The position numbers and the translations under genes are program-made. From an uncultured Dorea sp. (GTDB taxonomy: Bacteria; Bacillota; Clostridia; Lachnospirales; Lachnospiraceae): a stretch of 64,000 bases of DNA. The stretch is from contig CAJTOH010000014.1 in assembly GCA_910577685.1 (NCBI GenBank), positions 19,816 to 83,815 on the forward strand, given 5' to 3'. Under the pieces are notes generated by a model. It saw only the letters and a program-made list of their open reading frames with translations, had not been told where the DNA came from and made no database searches. Positions 34,991-44,672 of the stretch are shown here, piece after piece; positions within the stretch are counted from its first letter, which is position 1, and each line of letters begins with the position of its first letter.

Positions 34991-36106
34991 TTATAAGGTA
35001 TCCTCGCGCCGGATATATCCGGGAGCGGCAGGATCGGCGATAATCTCTTTGGCATGTATGATCTTGGCGTGCTTGTCAACAACCTGACAGTCAATCGTAA
35101 CGTCGTTGCCGATTAGAGCTCCCGGAAGTACGACGCTGTTCTTCACTACGGCGCCTTTCTTGATCACGCACCCGCGTCCGATTACGGAATTCTCGACGGT
35201 TCCTTCAATAAGGCATCCGTTGGATACGACGGAACTCTTCACATCTGCCGTATCAAAATACTGTGTCGGGCAGGAATCATTAGTCCTTGTGTATACCGGC
35301 CATTCGTCGTCGAACAGGCCTGTAGCCCTCTTAGCGTCAATCAGTTCGATATTCGCATTATAGAAGCTTCCAAGATCGGTAATGGATGCGAAATATCCCC
35401 TGTGGGAGATACCGCGTACATCCAATTCCTCGCAAGCGTTGTTGACGATATCTGCCAGCGTGTACATGGAGGATAAGGATTTGGCCTTCTTGATCAGGTC
35501 GAGGAACAACTCCTTCTTCATGATATATGTATCCATGAAAATATTTCTGTTCTTAGCGTTTCCGCGGTTCGGCTCTATTGACAGGACGCCTTTCTGGCGG
35601 TTCAGGTCCAGAGCGTTGCAATTCAGGAAAGATTCCCTTGCATTGTCCACGCTGTGGTATAAAAGCGTAATATCCGCTTCTGATTCGATATGGTTCGCAA
35701 GCAGCGCATTAAAGTCTGCGGAGTAGACCATATAGCTTGGCGCGATTACGACATAGGGCTGGTGTGATCTCTCGATACACTCAAGATTCGCTGAAAATGC
35801 GGCGATATCCGTATTATACAGGTCGTTGTCACCCTTGGACTCTGAGAACAGAATGTGCAGCCGTCCGCGTTTGGAGTTAATGTTGTAGTGACGTCCCGTT
35901 CCAAGATGTTCTACCAGAGAGCGGGGCTTTCTTCTAATATATACCTGGATGCGGTCGATGCCGCTGTTGCTCATATTCGAGATTGGGAAGTCGATTACAC
36001 GGTATCTGCCCAGGAAAGAAAAGGCACCGATCGGGCGGTATTCTTCCAGTCCTTTCACCCAGATGTGATTTCCGGAAAAATTAACGATTCCTAATGCTTT
36101 ACTCAT
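34991..36106 (-). CDS. glgD: Glucose-1-phosphate adenylyltransferase regulatory subunit GlgD
   Basis: This 371-residue protein is the non-catalytic partner of GlgC in low-GC Gram-positive bacteria and takes part in ADP-glucose and glycogen synthesis. It keeps the nucleotidyltransferase fold, but its N-terminus (NFSGNHIWVKGLEEYRP) lacks the GGxGxRL catalytic loop seen in GlgC. The C-terminal part is a left-handed beta-helix with repeats such as IGRGCVIKKGAVVKNSVV. It follows glgC with one base between them. Confidence 0.95.
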   Translation of the reverse strand: MSKALGIVNFSGNHIWVKGLEEYRPIGAFSFLGRYRVIDFPISNMSNSGIDRIQVYIRRKPRSLVEHLGTGRHYNINSKRGRLHILFSESKGDNDLYNTDIAAFSANLECIERSHQPYVVIAPSYMVYSADFNALLANHIESEADITLLYHSVDNARESFLNCNALDLNRQKGVLSIEPNRGNAKNRNIFMDTYIMKKELFLDLIKKAKSLSSMYTLADIVNNACEELDVRGISHRGYFASITDLGSFYNANIELIDAKRATGLFDDEWPVYTRTNDSCPTQYFDTADVKSSVVSNGCLIEGTVENSVIGRGCVIKKGAVVKNSVVLPGALIGNDVTIDCQVVDKHAKIIHAKEIIADPAAPGYIRREDTL

Positions 36107-36107
36107 A

Positions 36108-37247
36108 TTATTCTACCCCCTTTACGCGTTTTGCCACAAGTTCGATGTGTTCGCTGTCGGCGCTTCCGACAACAGCTTCTTTGCCGATCTTAACGCCGTC
36201 AGCTACAAGCGCGCGCTGTACGACCGCGCCGGCTTCTACCTTGGCTCCGGGCATCAATACGCTGTCGATTACCCGTGCGCCTTCCCCGACTTCTACTCCT
36301 GTGAAGAGGACGGAATTCTTGACCTCTCCCTCGATGATACAGCCCTGTGTGATAAAGGCGCGCTTAATGCTGGCATCCGGCCCTACATAATGGGGCAGGG
36401 TTGTAACGTCTTCCGTATAAATCTTCCATGTCGGGTCGCTTAAGTCAAGCTCGTTGTTCGTATCCAGAAGATCCATGTTCGCTTCCCACAGGGAATCAAT
36501 AGTTCCCACGTCTTTCCAGTAGCCTTTGAACTTGTATGCATACAGAGTCTTGTGGTCAGCCAGAAGCTGCGGGATTATATCCTTACCGAAATCGTGATTG
36601 GAATCAGGATTCTTCATATCGGCAACCAAAAGCTTACGCAGAGGCTTCCATGTAAAGATATAAATACCCATCGAAGCGAGATTACTCTTCGGCTGAGCAG
36701 GTTTCTCCTCGAATTCGATAATATGTCCGTCCTCGTCCGTATTCATGATGCCGAAACGGCTTGCCTCCTTAAACGGCACCTCAATTACGGCGATTGTAGC
36801 GTCAGCGTTATTGGCTTTATGCTCTGCCAGCATCTTGGCGTAATTCATCTTATAGATGTGGTCGCCGGAAAGGACTAGCAGGTATTCCGGAGAATAGGTA
36901 TCGATAAAGTCGATGTTCTGGGAAATCGCGTCGGCGGTTCCGCGATAAACATCCAGATTAGCGTCAGCCTTCTCACGGGGCGGAAGTACATATACACCGC
37001 TGTCTTTTGCGTCCAGACCCCAGCGGCGTCCGGCTGCAACGTAACTGTTCAATAAAACGGATTCATATTGTGTCAGTACACCGATCACATCGATGCCGCT
37101 ATTGGCACAGTTGCTTAACGGGAAATCAACAATGCGGTACTTTCCACCATATGATACAGCCGGCTTTGCCACCTTATTGGTAAGGTCGTGCAGTCTGGAG
37201 CCACGACCGCCGGCCAAAATCATCGCTAACATAGTATTTTGCTTCAT
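36108..37247 (-). CDS. glgC: Glucose-1-phosphate adenylyltransferase GlgC
   Basis: This 379-residue enzyme makes ADP-glucose from glucose-1-phosphate and ATP, the committed step of glycogen synthesis. The nucleotide-binding loop ILAGGRGSRLHDLTN (about residues 11-25), FPLSNCANSG (about 42-51) and the SGDHIYKMNY motif (about 127-136) are intact. A beta-helix C-terminal domain starts at about 285. It is the first gene of glgC-glgD and has its own leftward promoter region in the 404-base gap. Confidence 0.97.
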   Translation of the reverse strand: MKQNTMLAMILAGGRGSRLHDLTNKVAKPAVSYGGKYRIVDFPLSNCANSGIDVIGVLTQYESVLLNSYVAAGRRWGLDAKDSGVYVLPPREKADANLDVYRGTADAISQNIDFIDTYSPEYLLVLSGDHIYKMNYAKMLAEHKANNADATIAVIEVPFKEASRFGIMNTDEDGHIIEFEEKPAQPKSNLASMGIYIFTWKPLRKLLVADMKNPDSNHDFGKDIIPQLLADHKTLYAYKFKGYWKDVGTIDSLWEANMDLLDTNNELDLSDPTWKIYTEDVTTLPHYVGPDASIKRAFITQGCIIEGEVKNSVLFTGVEVGEGARVIDSVLMPGAKVEAGAVVQRALVADGVKIGKEAVVGSADSEHIELVAKRVKGVE

Positions 37248-37453
37248 AGTGAGCCCTCTCTTTCCATTTATATGTTACATGATAATAGATATTATACAAT
37301 TTTTTTCTCGTTCTTTCCATATATTTGTACAAAAAAAGAAAAATTTCTAGTAAAAATTGTCAGATATGCCTTTTCTTATGGGGAATCATAAAGAGCGACC
37401 CTATCAATATCAGATAAAATTTGTTTGCAAAGAAGATTTTCTGAAAATAATCC

Positions 37454-37482
37454 TTACATTTACGGTTTATTCGTGATATAAT
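37454..37482 (+). promoter_or_regulatory. Promoter upstream of the predicted small RNA
   Basis: TTACAT (37454-37459) and TATAAT (37477-37482) are 17 bases apart. The start would be near 37489. Confidence 0.5.
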
Positions 37483-37488
37483 ACAAAC

Positions 37489-37604
37489 AGAAAGGATTAT
37501 ATGTCATTGGGAATTATAAATTCATAGGTGTAACTCCAGACATACTGGCGTACAATCTTAGGCAACAAGGGGGAAGCTGCTATGATTGTGCGCTGTTTTT
37601 TTTA
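37489..37604 (+). ncRNA. Predicted small RNA or attenuated leader before the CarD-type gene
   Basis: A good promoter is followed by two small hairpins (GAATT-ATA-AATTC and CCAG-ACATA-CTGG) and then a strong stem (about 37552-37592) with eight T residues. This gives a transcript of about 115 bases. It may be an independent RNA or a transcription-attenuated leader of the CarD gene 48 bases downstream. A nine-codon reading frame ATG TCA TTG... starts behind AAAGGA at 37491 and could be a leader peptide. I do not recognise a known family. Confidence 0.45.
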
Positions 37605-37651
37605 TCTTTTCTGTTGTAATGTTGATGTCATAACGGAGAAGGAGGTTGTTT

Positions 37652-38152
37652 ATGTTCAAAATCGGTGATTATGTTGCACATTATAAGGAGGGCGTCTGCG
37701 AGGTGACGGATATTGGGAGGCTTGATATGAACTGTTCGGACAAGCAGAAGGAATATTATACGTTAAAGCCGCTCTATAATGCTAAAGGGACTCTGTATAC
37801 ACCTGTGGAGAACGAGAAGAGGCAGATTAGGGAAGTCATATCCTGTGAGGAGGCAAAGGAACTGATCGGCAGTATGGGAAGCATTGAGAAGATCGGAGTT
37901 ACGGATGAAAAGAAGCGGGAGGTATTTTATAAGGAAGCGCTCCTTAAGAATCAATGCAGGGAATGGGTATCCCTGATCAAGACGTCTTACCTGCGCAAGA
38001 TGCATCGGATTGCGTCCGGGAAGAAGTCCGTCAACGTAGATGAAAAGTATCTGGGCATTGCGGAGAAGTTCCTGTTAGGGGAGCTGGCGGTTGCGTTAGA
38101 TATGCCAAAAGAAGAAGTACGAGGGTATTTAGAAAAGTGTTTGGAAGAGTAA
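37652..38152 (+). CDS. CarD/CdnL-type transcriptional regulator
   Basis: This 166-residue protein begins with a CarD_CdnL_TRCF RNA-polymerase-interacting domain (residues 1-60, FKIGDYVAHYKEGVCEVTDI), followed by a helical C-terminal domain (about 85-166). CarD proteins bind the RNA polymerase beta subunit and stabilise open complexes. The start at 37652 has AAGGAGG seven bases upstream; the in-frame TTG at 37646 is less likely. It is shorter than the transcription-repair factor and is not TRCF. Confidence 0.85.
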   Translation: MFKIGDYVAHYKEGVCEVTDIGRLDMNCSDKQKEYYTLKPLYNAKGTLYTPVENEKRQIREVISCEEAKELIGSMGSIEKIGVTDEKKREVFYKEALLKNQCREWVSLIKTSYLRKMHRIASGKKSVNVDEKYLGIAEKFLLGELAVALDMPKEEVRGYLEKCLEE

Positions 38153-38184
38153 CAGAAGAGTTTATAAGGTCGATAAACGGAACC

Positions 38185-38249
38185 GGGCTGCCATGATGCA
38201 TTGCACAATAACTCAGATCTATTGCGCAATGCATCATGACAGCCCTTTA
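38185..38249. terminator. Bidirectional intrinsic terminator
   Basis: A 20-base stem with one mismatch runs from GGGCTG..CATGATGCATTGC (38185-38204) to GCAATGCATCATG..CAGCCC (38226-38245), followed by TTT. It lies between the CarD gene and the convergent alpha-galactosidase gene. Confidence 0.75.
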
Positions 38250-38255
38250 TTTACA

Positions 38256-40502
38256 TTATTTTTCCGTAATATGGATGCGGAAACTCTCATATTCTTCGGT
38301 CGCCGTCGGAAGAAGAAGCCCGCCGTTCATCAATACGTCCCCGGGATATTCTTGTCCGTCTACCATGTAAATGCCGTCCTTTTTCAGTCCTTTTAGACGC
38401 ATCCAGCGTCCGGGACCGTTAGGATGAATCTGGAGGGCAACGATGCACAGGAGGGCCTCGCTGCCGTCTTCGGCTGCAAATTCCCATCCATGGTATGCGT
38501 CTACCGCATCCGGATTGGTGAGACGATAATAGTCGCCGTACTGGATAAGATCATAGTATTTTTTGAACTCTTGAATCTGTGCCTTGACTATTTCTTTTTC
38601 GTCCCCGGACATTTTGTTTACATCCAGTTCGTATCCGAAGGTGCCGGACATGGCGACGGTTGCCCGCGTATTAAGAGGGGTAATCCTTCCGGTCTGCTCA
38701 TTGGGGCAGTGAGAGACATGGGAACCCATGGTGCTCACCGGATAGCCAAAGGAGGTGCCATACTGGATGCTGAGCCTCTCAATCGCGTCCGTATCGTCGC
38801 TGCACCAGATCTGCGGGGTGTAATAGAGCATCCCGGCATCGAAACGTCCGCCGCCGCCGCTGCAGCCTTCAACCAGCATGTCAGGATAACGCCGGATTAG
38901 CTTCTCAAGCATATCATAAAGGCCAAGTACATAGCGGTGCATCAATTCGCCCTGTCTATTTGCCGGAAGAGCGGCGCTGTAGAGGTCGGAAAGGCTGCGG
39001 TTTAAGTCCCACTTCAGGTATTCGATTCTGGCGGAATCGAGAACCTGACAGATGTGGCTGAAAATATAGTCTCTTACGTCTTCGCGGGAGAAGTCAAGTA
39101 AAAGCTGCTGACGGGAACGGGTCGGAAGCTTGCCCGGTATCTGTATCGCCCATTCAGGATGTTCCCGGTAAAGGTCGCTGTCCTCGTTGACTCCCTCCGG
39201 TTCAAACCAGATGCCGAACTGTAATCCCAGGTCATGGATCTGGTCGGAGAGTTCTTTTAAGGTACATCCGAGTTTCTTTTCGTTTACGACCCAGTCGCCG
39301 AGACCGGATACGTCCAAATCACGTTTGCCGAACCATCCGTCGTCCATGACAAAAAGTTCAACGCCAAGCTTGGCGGCATCTCTTGCCATCTGTATCAGCT
39401 TGTCCCCGTTAAAGTCAAAATATACGCCTTCCCAGTCATTTAACAGAACCGGACGCCGCTCGGATGTCCATTTTCCGCGGCACAGGTGGCTTCTGTAAGC
39501 CCTGTGGAAAGTGCGGGACAATTCGCCAAGCCCGTGTTCCGAGTATACCATAGCGGCTTCGGGAGCATAAAAGCGTTCATTAGGTCCGACGCGGTAGCAG
39601 AAATTGTCCGGATGAATTCCAAGAAGGAACCGCGTCTGGTCGTACTGGTCAAGCTCGGCGCTTCCGATGAAGTCTCCGCTGTAGAGGAAGGAGAAGCCGT
39701 AACAGTTTCCTGTATCCTCCGTGGTATTCCGGTCAGACAGAATCAGGAACGGATTGTACTGATGGCTGGAAGTTCCCCGCGTGCTGCCGACGGACTGGAT
39801 CCCATGCCTTAGGGGAGTGCGCTGGCAGTTGCGTTCCTTTACATGGCGGCCGTAGAAGGTGTGAAGATCGTAGTCGCCGTAAAGATAATCAATACATACG
39901 CTCTGGATGTTTTCCAAGTAGATGTCCGCGTCGCCGTGGTTCTCGACACAGACGGCCCGTGTAATGATATCCGGATCTTCCATGACGCCATAGTAGAGAT
40001 GGACGTAGAACATGCGGCGGGTATCTTCCAAGGTGATGATCAGAGTGTCTGAACGGCTGCCTGCAGAGTCCCGGATTTGATTCCCGTTAGGCTGGACGGA
40101 CATAGAGGATACGTTGGAAGCCGTATCGTAGATTGCCGGAAGACCTGGAAGCGAATACTTGCCCTCTCTGATTTCATGTTTCAGATAACGCAGCTCGCAG
40201 GAAGAAGTCCCGTCAGGATAGCGGACTTTCAGAGCAGCGGAGCGGTAGTCGCCGCTTCCGTAGGTTGGAAATTCCTGAGGAAGAGCATCCAGGGAATAGG
40301 TTCGTTCGTCCTTAACGTCATAAGGATTACCAGAGAACCCCCGGTCTGCATATGCGATCCGGTAGGAATAGTCGAAAGCAGAACCCTTCATACCAAACCA
40401 GGTATGGAGTAAAACTCCATACCTGTCTGCTTTCATCTGGTACATACTATGGTCTGTCTGTAATGTGAATAATCTGTTTGTGCTGTCAAATAATATCGCC
40501 AT
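38256..40502 (-). CDS. Alpha-galactosidase, glycoside hydrolase family 36
   Basis: This 748-residue enzyme releases galactose from raffinose-family sugars and melibiose. The beta-supersandwich N-terminal domain is followed by a TIM barrel. The nucleophile is Asp499 in YLKWDLNRS and the acid/base lies in WCSDDTDAIER (Asp569/570). The FVMDDGWFGKRD segment helps bind substrate. There is no signal peptide, so it acts inside the cell after import by the ABC transporter encoded just upstream on the same strand. Length is typical for tetrameric bacterial GH36. Confidence 0.97.
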   Translation of the reverse strand: MAILFDSTNRLFTLQTDHSMYQMKADRYGVLLHTWFGMKGSAFDYSYRIAYADRGFSGNPYDVKDERTYSLDALPQEFPTYGSGDYRSAALKVRYPDGTSSCELRYLKHEIREGKYSLPGLPAIYDTASNVSSMSVQPNGNQIRDSAGSRSDTLIITLEDTRRMFYVHLYYGVMEDPDIITRAVCVENHGDADIYLENIQSVCIDYLYGDYDLHTFYGRHVKERNCQRTPLRHGIQSVGSTRGTSSHQYNPFLILSDRNTTEDTGNCYGFSFLYSGDFIGSAELDQYDQTRFLLGIHPDNFCYRVGPNERFYAPEAAMVYSEHGLGELSRTFHRAYRSHLCRGKWTSERRPVLLNDWEGVYFDFNGDKLIQMARDAAKLGVELFVMDDGWFGKRDLDVSGLGDWVVNEKKLGCTLKELSDQIHDLGLQFGIWFEPEGVNEDSDLYREHPEWAIQIPGKLPTRSRQQLLLDFSREDVRDYIFSHICQVLDSARIEYLKWDLNRSLSDLYSAALPANRQGELMHRYVLGLYDMLEKLIRRYPDMLVEGCSGGGGRFDAGMLYYTPQIWCSDDTDAIERLSIQYGTSFGYPVSTMGSHVSHCPNEQTGRITPLNTRATVAMSGTFGYELDVNKMSGDEKEIVKAQIQEFKKYYDLIQYGDYYRLTNPDAVDAYHGWEFAAEDGSEALLCIVALQIHPNGPGRWMRLKGLKKDGIYMVDGQEYPGDVLMNGGLLLPTATEEYESFRIHITEK

Positions 40503-40536
40503 AAGTTTGCCCCCATAATAAAAGTGTAAGTTGAAA

Positions 40537-41385
40537 TTATTTTACCGCACCGTTTACGACACCGTTGATGATCTGCTTCTGGCATACCAGATAGAAGATC
40601 AGAATTGGAAGCAGTGCCAGCAAGTAAGAGGCAAATGCCAGATTGTAGTTCGTACCGAACTGAGTCTGGAATGTCAACTGTGCCAGAGGCAGTGTGTTGA
40701 CTCCTGTACCGGACATAATAACAAGCGGTGTCATTACATCGTTCCAGGTTCCCAGGGCTGTCAGTACGGCAACCGTAGCGTGCATTGGCGTCATGATCGG
40801 GAAGATAATCTTCCAGTATGTAGACCATGTGGTCGCGCCGTCTACGAAAGCAGCCTCTTCCAGTGCGATTGGAATGTTCTTTAAGTAGCCGGAGTAAAGC
40901 ATTACGTTCATCGGCATATAGAACACAAGGTAGCATATAATAACTCCGAACCAGTTGTCAATACCCATTTGTGCAGTCTGTTTTACCAGAGGCATCATCA
41001 GGATTGCGAAAGGTACGAACATACCGCTTACAATGTAGAGGTATGACACCTTGTAGAACTTGCTCTTAGCCATGCTTCTTCCGATTGCATATCCGGCAAG
41101 AGAGTGAATCAGGATAGCAAGCACTACGGTTACGACCGTAATCATAACGCTGTATCCAAGAGAGTGCCAGAAGTCTGTGACACGCATTGCTTCCGCAAAA
41201 TTCTCAAGGCTCCAGGATTTTGGAAGGCTTAACGCCCCGGCTATATCGTTGGTCATCTCTGACGGCTTTTTAAAAGCAATCACGAGCGCCATGTAAAGCG
41301 GGAAGATAACAGTCAGACAGCCAACAATCAAAAGGATGGTAAGCGGCCAGTTGGTAGTTTGTGCAACTTTATTTTTCTGTTTCAT
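40537..41385 (-). CDS. Carbohydrate ABC transporter permease (MalG/RafG type)
   Basis: This 282-residue permease has about six membrane segments. The EAA loop (IALEEAAFVDGATTWSTYWKI, split here for length) is near residue 185 and contacts the ATPase. It overlaps the other permease gene by one base. It is part of an alpha-galactoside importer; its ATPase is not encoded nearby, as is usual for the MsmK-sharing systems. Confidence 0.95.
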   Translation of the reverse strand: MKQKNKVAQTTNWPLTILLIVGCLTVIFPLYMALVIAFKKPSEMTNDIAGALSLPKSWSLENFAEAMRVTDFWHSLGYSVMITVVTVVLAILIHSLAGYAIGRSMAKSKFYKVSYLYIVSGMFVPFAILMMPLVKQTAQMGIDNWFGVIICYLVFYMPMNVMLYSGYLKNIPIALEEAAFVDGATTWSTYWKIIFPIMTPMHATVAVLTALGTWNDVMTPLVIMSGTGVNTLPLAQLTFQTQFGTNYNLAFASYLLALLPILIFYLVCQKQIINGVVNGAVK

Positions 41386-42236
41386 TATAACTGTTCCTCC
41401 TTCTTTCCTGTAATAGTAAGCTGGGCTACAGAGATCGCAACGATTACGATGAAGAAGATTACCGCGTTAGCGCTCTGGAAGCCGAACTGTCCGCCGCCCA
41501 TACCATTGTTGTAAATCAGGTAGGAGATGGACTCGGTACTCTGTGCAGGACCACCCTTGGTCAACGCCATGATCTGGTCGAATACCATCAGGAAGTCTTT
41601 CATACTTAATACCATGTTAATACTGAAGAATGGGATGATCAGCGGGAAAGTCAGGGACTTAAAACTTAACCATCCGGTAGCGCCGTCGATAGCGCCTGCC
41701 TCATATACATCCTCCGGAACGGTCTGCAGACCGGAGATATAGATGAGCGTAGTCTGTGCGATGGACTGCCATGCGGCAACGATTACGATAGCGATCCAAG
41801 CTGTCTTGGTGTTGGAAAGCATACTTCCGGTTCCTGTCATTGCAGGCAGGATGTAGGTGAAAATGTATCCGAAGATGTAACCTACAACCAGTCCGCCGAG
41901 GATTCTCGGAACGAAATACATACCCCTCAATGCGCTCTTGGCTCTGATCTTACCATTTAATCCCAATGCAAGGAGGAGGGCGATCACATTGGTAAGAATC
42001 GTAGCAAGGATAGCGAATTTGAAGGTAAAGAGATAGGATTTTCCTACACGTGCGTCCGTAAATAAGTCGGCATAGTTACGCATGCCTACCCAGTCATAGT
42101 TTCCGAACCCTTTGAAGTTCGTGAAACTGTAGATCAGGCCCTTGATCAATGGCAGAGTGTTGAAGCAGAAGAACAATGCCAGGATCGGAACTGTAATTAA
42201 TAAAAAGGTCTGGTTTCTGCTCAATTTTTTATTCAT
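41385..42236 (-). CDS. Carbohydrate ABC transporter permease (MalF/RafF type)
   Basis: This 283-residue permease has about six membrane segments and the EAA loop near residue 180 (VPEDVYEAGAIDGATGW). It forms a heterodimer with the MalG-type permease and overlaps its neighbours by one base on both sides. That spacing indicates one translationally coupled operon. Confidence 0.95.
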   Translation of the reverse strand: MNKKLSRNQTFLLITVPILALFFCFNTLPLIKGLIYSFTNFKGFGNYDWVGMRNYADLFTDARVGKSYLFTFKFAILATILTNVIALLLALGLNGKIRAKSALRGMYFVPRILGGLVVGYIFGYIFTYILPAMTGTGSMLSNTKTAWIAIVIVAAWQSIAQTTLIYISGLQTVPEDVYEAGAIDGATGWLSFKSLTFPLIIPFFSINMVLSMKDFLMVFDQIMALTKGGPAQSTESISYLIYNNGMGGGQFGFQSANAVIFFIVIVAISVAQLTITGKKEEQL

Positions 42237-43522
42237 TATTCATTCCCTCCCTTTTCCTCATATTCCTGTACTTTGCGGATGATGTCGCGGTTGTAACGTA
42301 TCCAGTCTGTGTCGAATTTGTTCAGGAACTTTTCTACACTGCCGTCTAATAAGAAGGTCTGAATCTGGGCGTCCACACTCATCTCTGCCGGATAGTAGTG
42401 ATCCTGATAGTCAACCATCTTGCCTTCGTTGATGTAGTCAACCATGCCGTCGAGAGCCGGTGAAAGCTCAAATTCTGTGTCTTTACACGGAACGGCGTTC
42501 TGGTCGTCTAAGTATGTCTGGATGGTAGAGTCCTCTAACATGAACTTCAGTACCTCGTAAGCGGCTTCCTTGTTCTCACATTGGTTAGTCACACAGAACT
42601 GAAGGTCAACACCAGAGTTCAGGACATTGTCGTCTGCGTTGTCGCATCCCGGCATAACAAAGGAATCGATGTCCATATCCGGATTAACGGACTGGATCTG
42701 GGGAACGGCGTAGCTTCCGATACAGTACATTGCGGATTCTCCATTTGCGAACGCGGTACATGCGTCATTGTAGTTGTACGCAAACGGATCGTCCTGGGCA
42801 TGGTCGAGAAGTTCAAGCATCTTCTCGGCAACTTCCGGGTACTCGTCGATAAATTTCGTCTCGCCCTTGTTTACCTGACGGCAGACGTCTGCGGGAGCCA
42901 GATCGCAGGCAAGTGCGTTCCACGGAGCCAGACAGGTCCAGACATCCTTGAAGCCGAAGTATAAGGGCTGTTGTCCGGAAGCCTTGATTTCTTCGCACAG
43001 GTCCATGAATTCCTGCCATGTGGTTGGAATTTCCCAGTCGTTTTCCTCGAACATCTCTCTGTTGTACAGAACACCTGCTGCATTTGCTACGTAAGGAACT
43101 GCGTATACGCCGTCCATTGGAACAAATTCCAGGTTTTTGTCGATGTCCAGGTAGGCCTGTTTGATCAGGGAAAGCCCTTCGAAATCTGAGATGTCCATCA
43201 GTATCTGGGCGTCAAGGAAGTTTGAGTAGTTGACGTCTCCGCCGATCCCGATGATATCCGGGGCGTCTTCCTTGATCAAACGTGTTTTCAGTACAGTCAT
43301 GGCATCGTTGGGGGATTCGATCTTCAATACGATATCATCATGTGTCGCATTGAACTCTGCCTCCATCTTTTCGAAAGCCTTAACAGCCTCCGGCTTGTAC
43401 TGAAGCATGGTGATATGGGTTTTTCCGTCAGAGCTGCCTTCGGAGCTGCAGCCACTAGCTGAAAAAGCGGTCCCAATCAGCATTGCTGCCACAAGTGTTG
43501 TGGCAATTACTCTCTTTTTCAT
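42236..43522 (-). CDS. Carbohydrate ABC transporter substrate-binding lipoprotein
   Basis: This 428-residue family 1 extracellular solute-binding protein has a signal peptide ending in a lipobox (FSASGC, Cys about 25). It binds a sugar outside the cell and delivers it to the two permeases downstream. The operon ends with an alpha-galactosidase, so the ligand is probably raffinose, stachyose or melibiose. It is the first gene of the operon, and the divergent AraC-type gene begins 283 bases away. Confidence 0.95.
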   Translation of the reverse strand: MKKRVIATTLVAAMLIGTAFSASGCSSEGSSDGKTHITMLQYKPEAVKAFEKMEAEFNATHDDIVLKIESPNDAMTVLKTRLIKEDAPDIIGIGGDVNYSNFLDAQILMDISDFEGLSLIKQAYLDIDKNLEFVPMDGVYAVPYVANAAGVLYNREMFEENDWEIPTTWQEFMDLCEEIKASGQQPLYFGFKDVWTCLAPWNALACDLAPADVCRQVNKGETKFIDEYPEVAEKMLELLDHAQDDPFAYNYNDACTAFANGESAMYCIGSYAVPQIQSVNPDMDIDSFVMPGCDNADDNVLNSGVDLQFCVTNQCENKEAAYEVLKFMLEDSTIQTYLDDQNAVPCKDTEFELSPALDGMVDYINEGKMVDYQDHYYPAEMSVDAQIQTFLLDGSVEKFLNKFDTDWIRYNRDIIRKVQEYEEKGGNE

Positions 43523-43804
43523 TCCACACCTCTCCTTTTTCCTTCATGCTTTCGTTAAGTTGCATGAATTTTTATGTATTTACTGGTAAAATGATAGCAG
43601 TTTGCTACGCAAAGGTAAATGTTTAGATGAGGCGGGATTTTACCATAATGCGAGATAATAAAGAAAATGTTGAAGTATAGACGAATTATGGTATATAATA
43701 TAAGAGATATCCAAAATTTCGTTATAATTTACAAAAAGCATTGTCTATTTTTGAGCAAAATAACGAAATTAAAAGAGAAAATCAGAAAAGTGAGGAAACG
43801 CATA

Positions 43805-44659
43805 ATGACGAATCATTTGTTTTCAGTGTTTCAAGACGAGCGCTTTATGGATCTGACGATATACCAATATGGGTATGAGAAGTGCGAACCTTTGCACGCG
43901 TTCGGTCCGTATGTAAGGAACAATTATCTCTTTCATTATGTAATATCAGGGAAGGGATGCCTGCACGCCAATGATGAGAGGGGGGAGGCGGTTCCCTATG
44001 ACATCGAGGCGGGGAACGGGTTTATCATCGAACCGGGGTATGTCAATACTTATTTTGCGGACAACGACCAGCCTTGGGAATATGTCTGGGTAGAGTTCGG
44101 AGGGCTGCGGGCGAAGGAGTGTGTGGAGCTTGCGGGCCTGTCCCACAAATCCCCCGTGTACCGTCTGGCGTCTCCGGAGTACGGCGAAAGCCTGCAGGAC
44201 CGGATGCTTACGATCGTTAAGAGCCAGAACGCGTCGAACATGGAGATGATCGGGCGCCTTTACCTGTTCTTGGACTGCCTGATTAAGTATTCGGCGTCGA
44301 AGAAGCAGCTTCAGGGCGGGAAGCTTAGCGAATTCTATGCCCGCGAGGCGGTGGTCTATATTGAGCATAACTATGACCAGGATATTACGGTGGAAGATAT
44401 TGCGAAGAAATGCCAGCTTGACCGCAGTTATTTCGGTAAGGTGTTCAAGAAAGTGGTGGGGCAGTCGCCTCAGGAGTTCCTGATCCGTTATCGGATGACG
44501 AAGGCTGCGGACGCGCTGATTATCGGGGACGACTCGGTCAGCGACATTGGTTCGTCAGTGGGATATCCCAATCTGCTTCATTTTTCAAGGGCGTTTAAGG
44601 GGGTATACGGTGTGTCGCCCAGAGAATACAGGCAGAAGAACAAGATAATAGATAGATAG
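43805..44659 (+). CDS. AraC family transcriptional regulator
   Basis: The product is 284 residues from ATG 43805, which has GAGGAAA upstream; earlier in-frame codons lack a site. The N-terminal cupin-like sugar-binding region (about 15-140) is followed by two HTH motifs (about 190-280), with IAKKCQLDRSYFGKVFKK and the SVGYPNLLHFSRAFK signature. It is divergent from the alpha-galactoside operon and is its likely activator. It resembles the second AraC gene at 46031 across the whole length. Confidence 0.92.
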   Translation: MTNHLFSVFQDERFMDLTIYQYGYEKCEPLHAFGPYVRNNYLFHYVISGKGCLHANDERGEAVPYDIEAGNGFIIEPGYVNTYFADNDQPWEYVWVEFGGLRAKECVELAGLSHKSPVYRLASPEYGESLQDRMLTIVKSQNASNMEMIGRLYLFLDCLIKYSASKKQLQGGKLSEFYAREAVVYIEHNYDQDITVEDIAKKCQLDRSYFGKVFKKVVGQSPQEFLIRYRMTKAADALIIGDDSVSDIGSSVGYPNLLHFSRAFKGVYGVSPREYRQKNKIIDR

Positions 44660-44672
44660 TTGAGGTGTATAT

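Larger units (their letters stand above)
37248..37651. other. Intergenic region upstream of glgC and the CarD-type gene
   Basis: This 404-base gap between divergent genes holds a promoter (37454-37482), a predicted short RNA or leader (37489-37604) and the CarD ribosome binding site AAGGAGG near 37639. The part next to glgC is AT-rich and shows no clear element. Confidence 0.6.
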
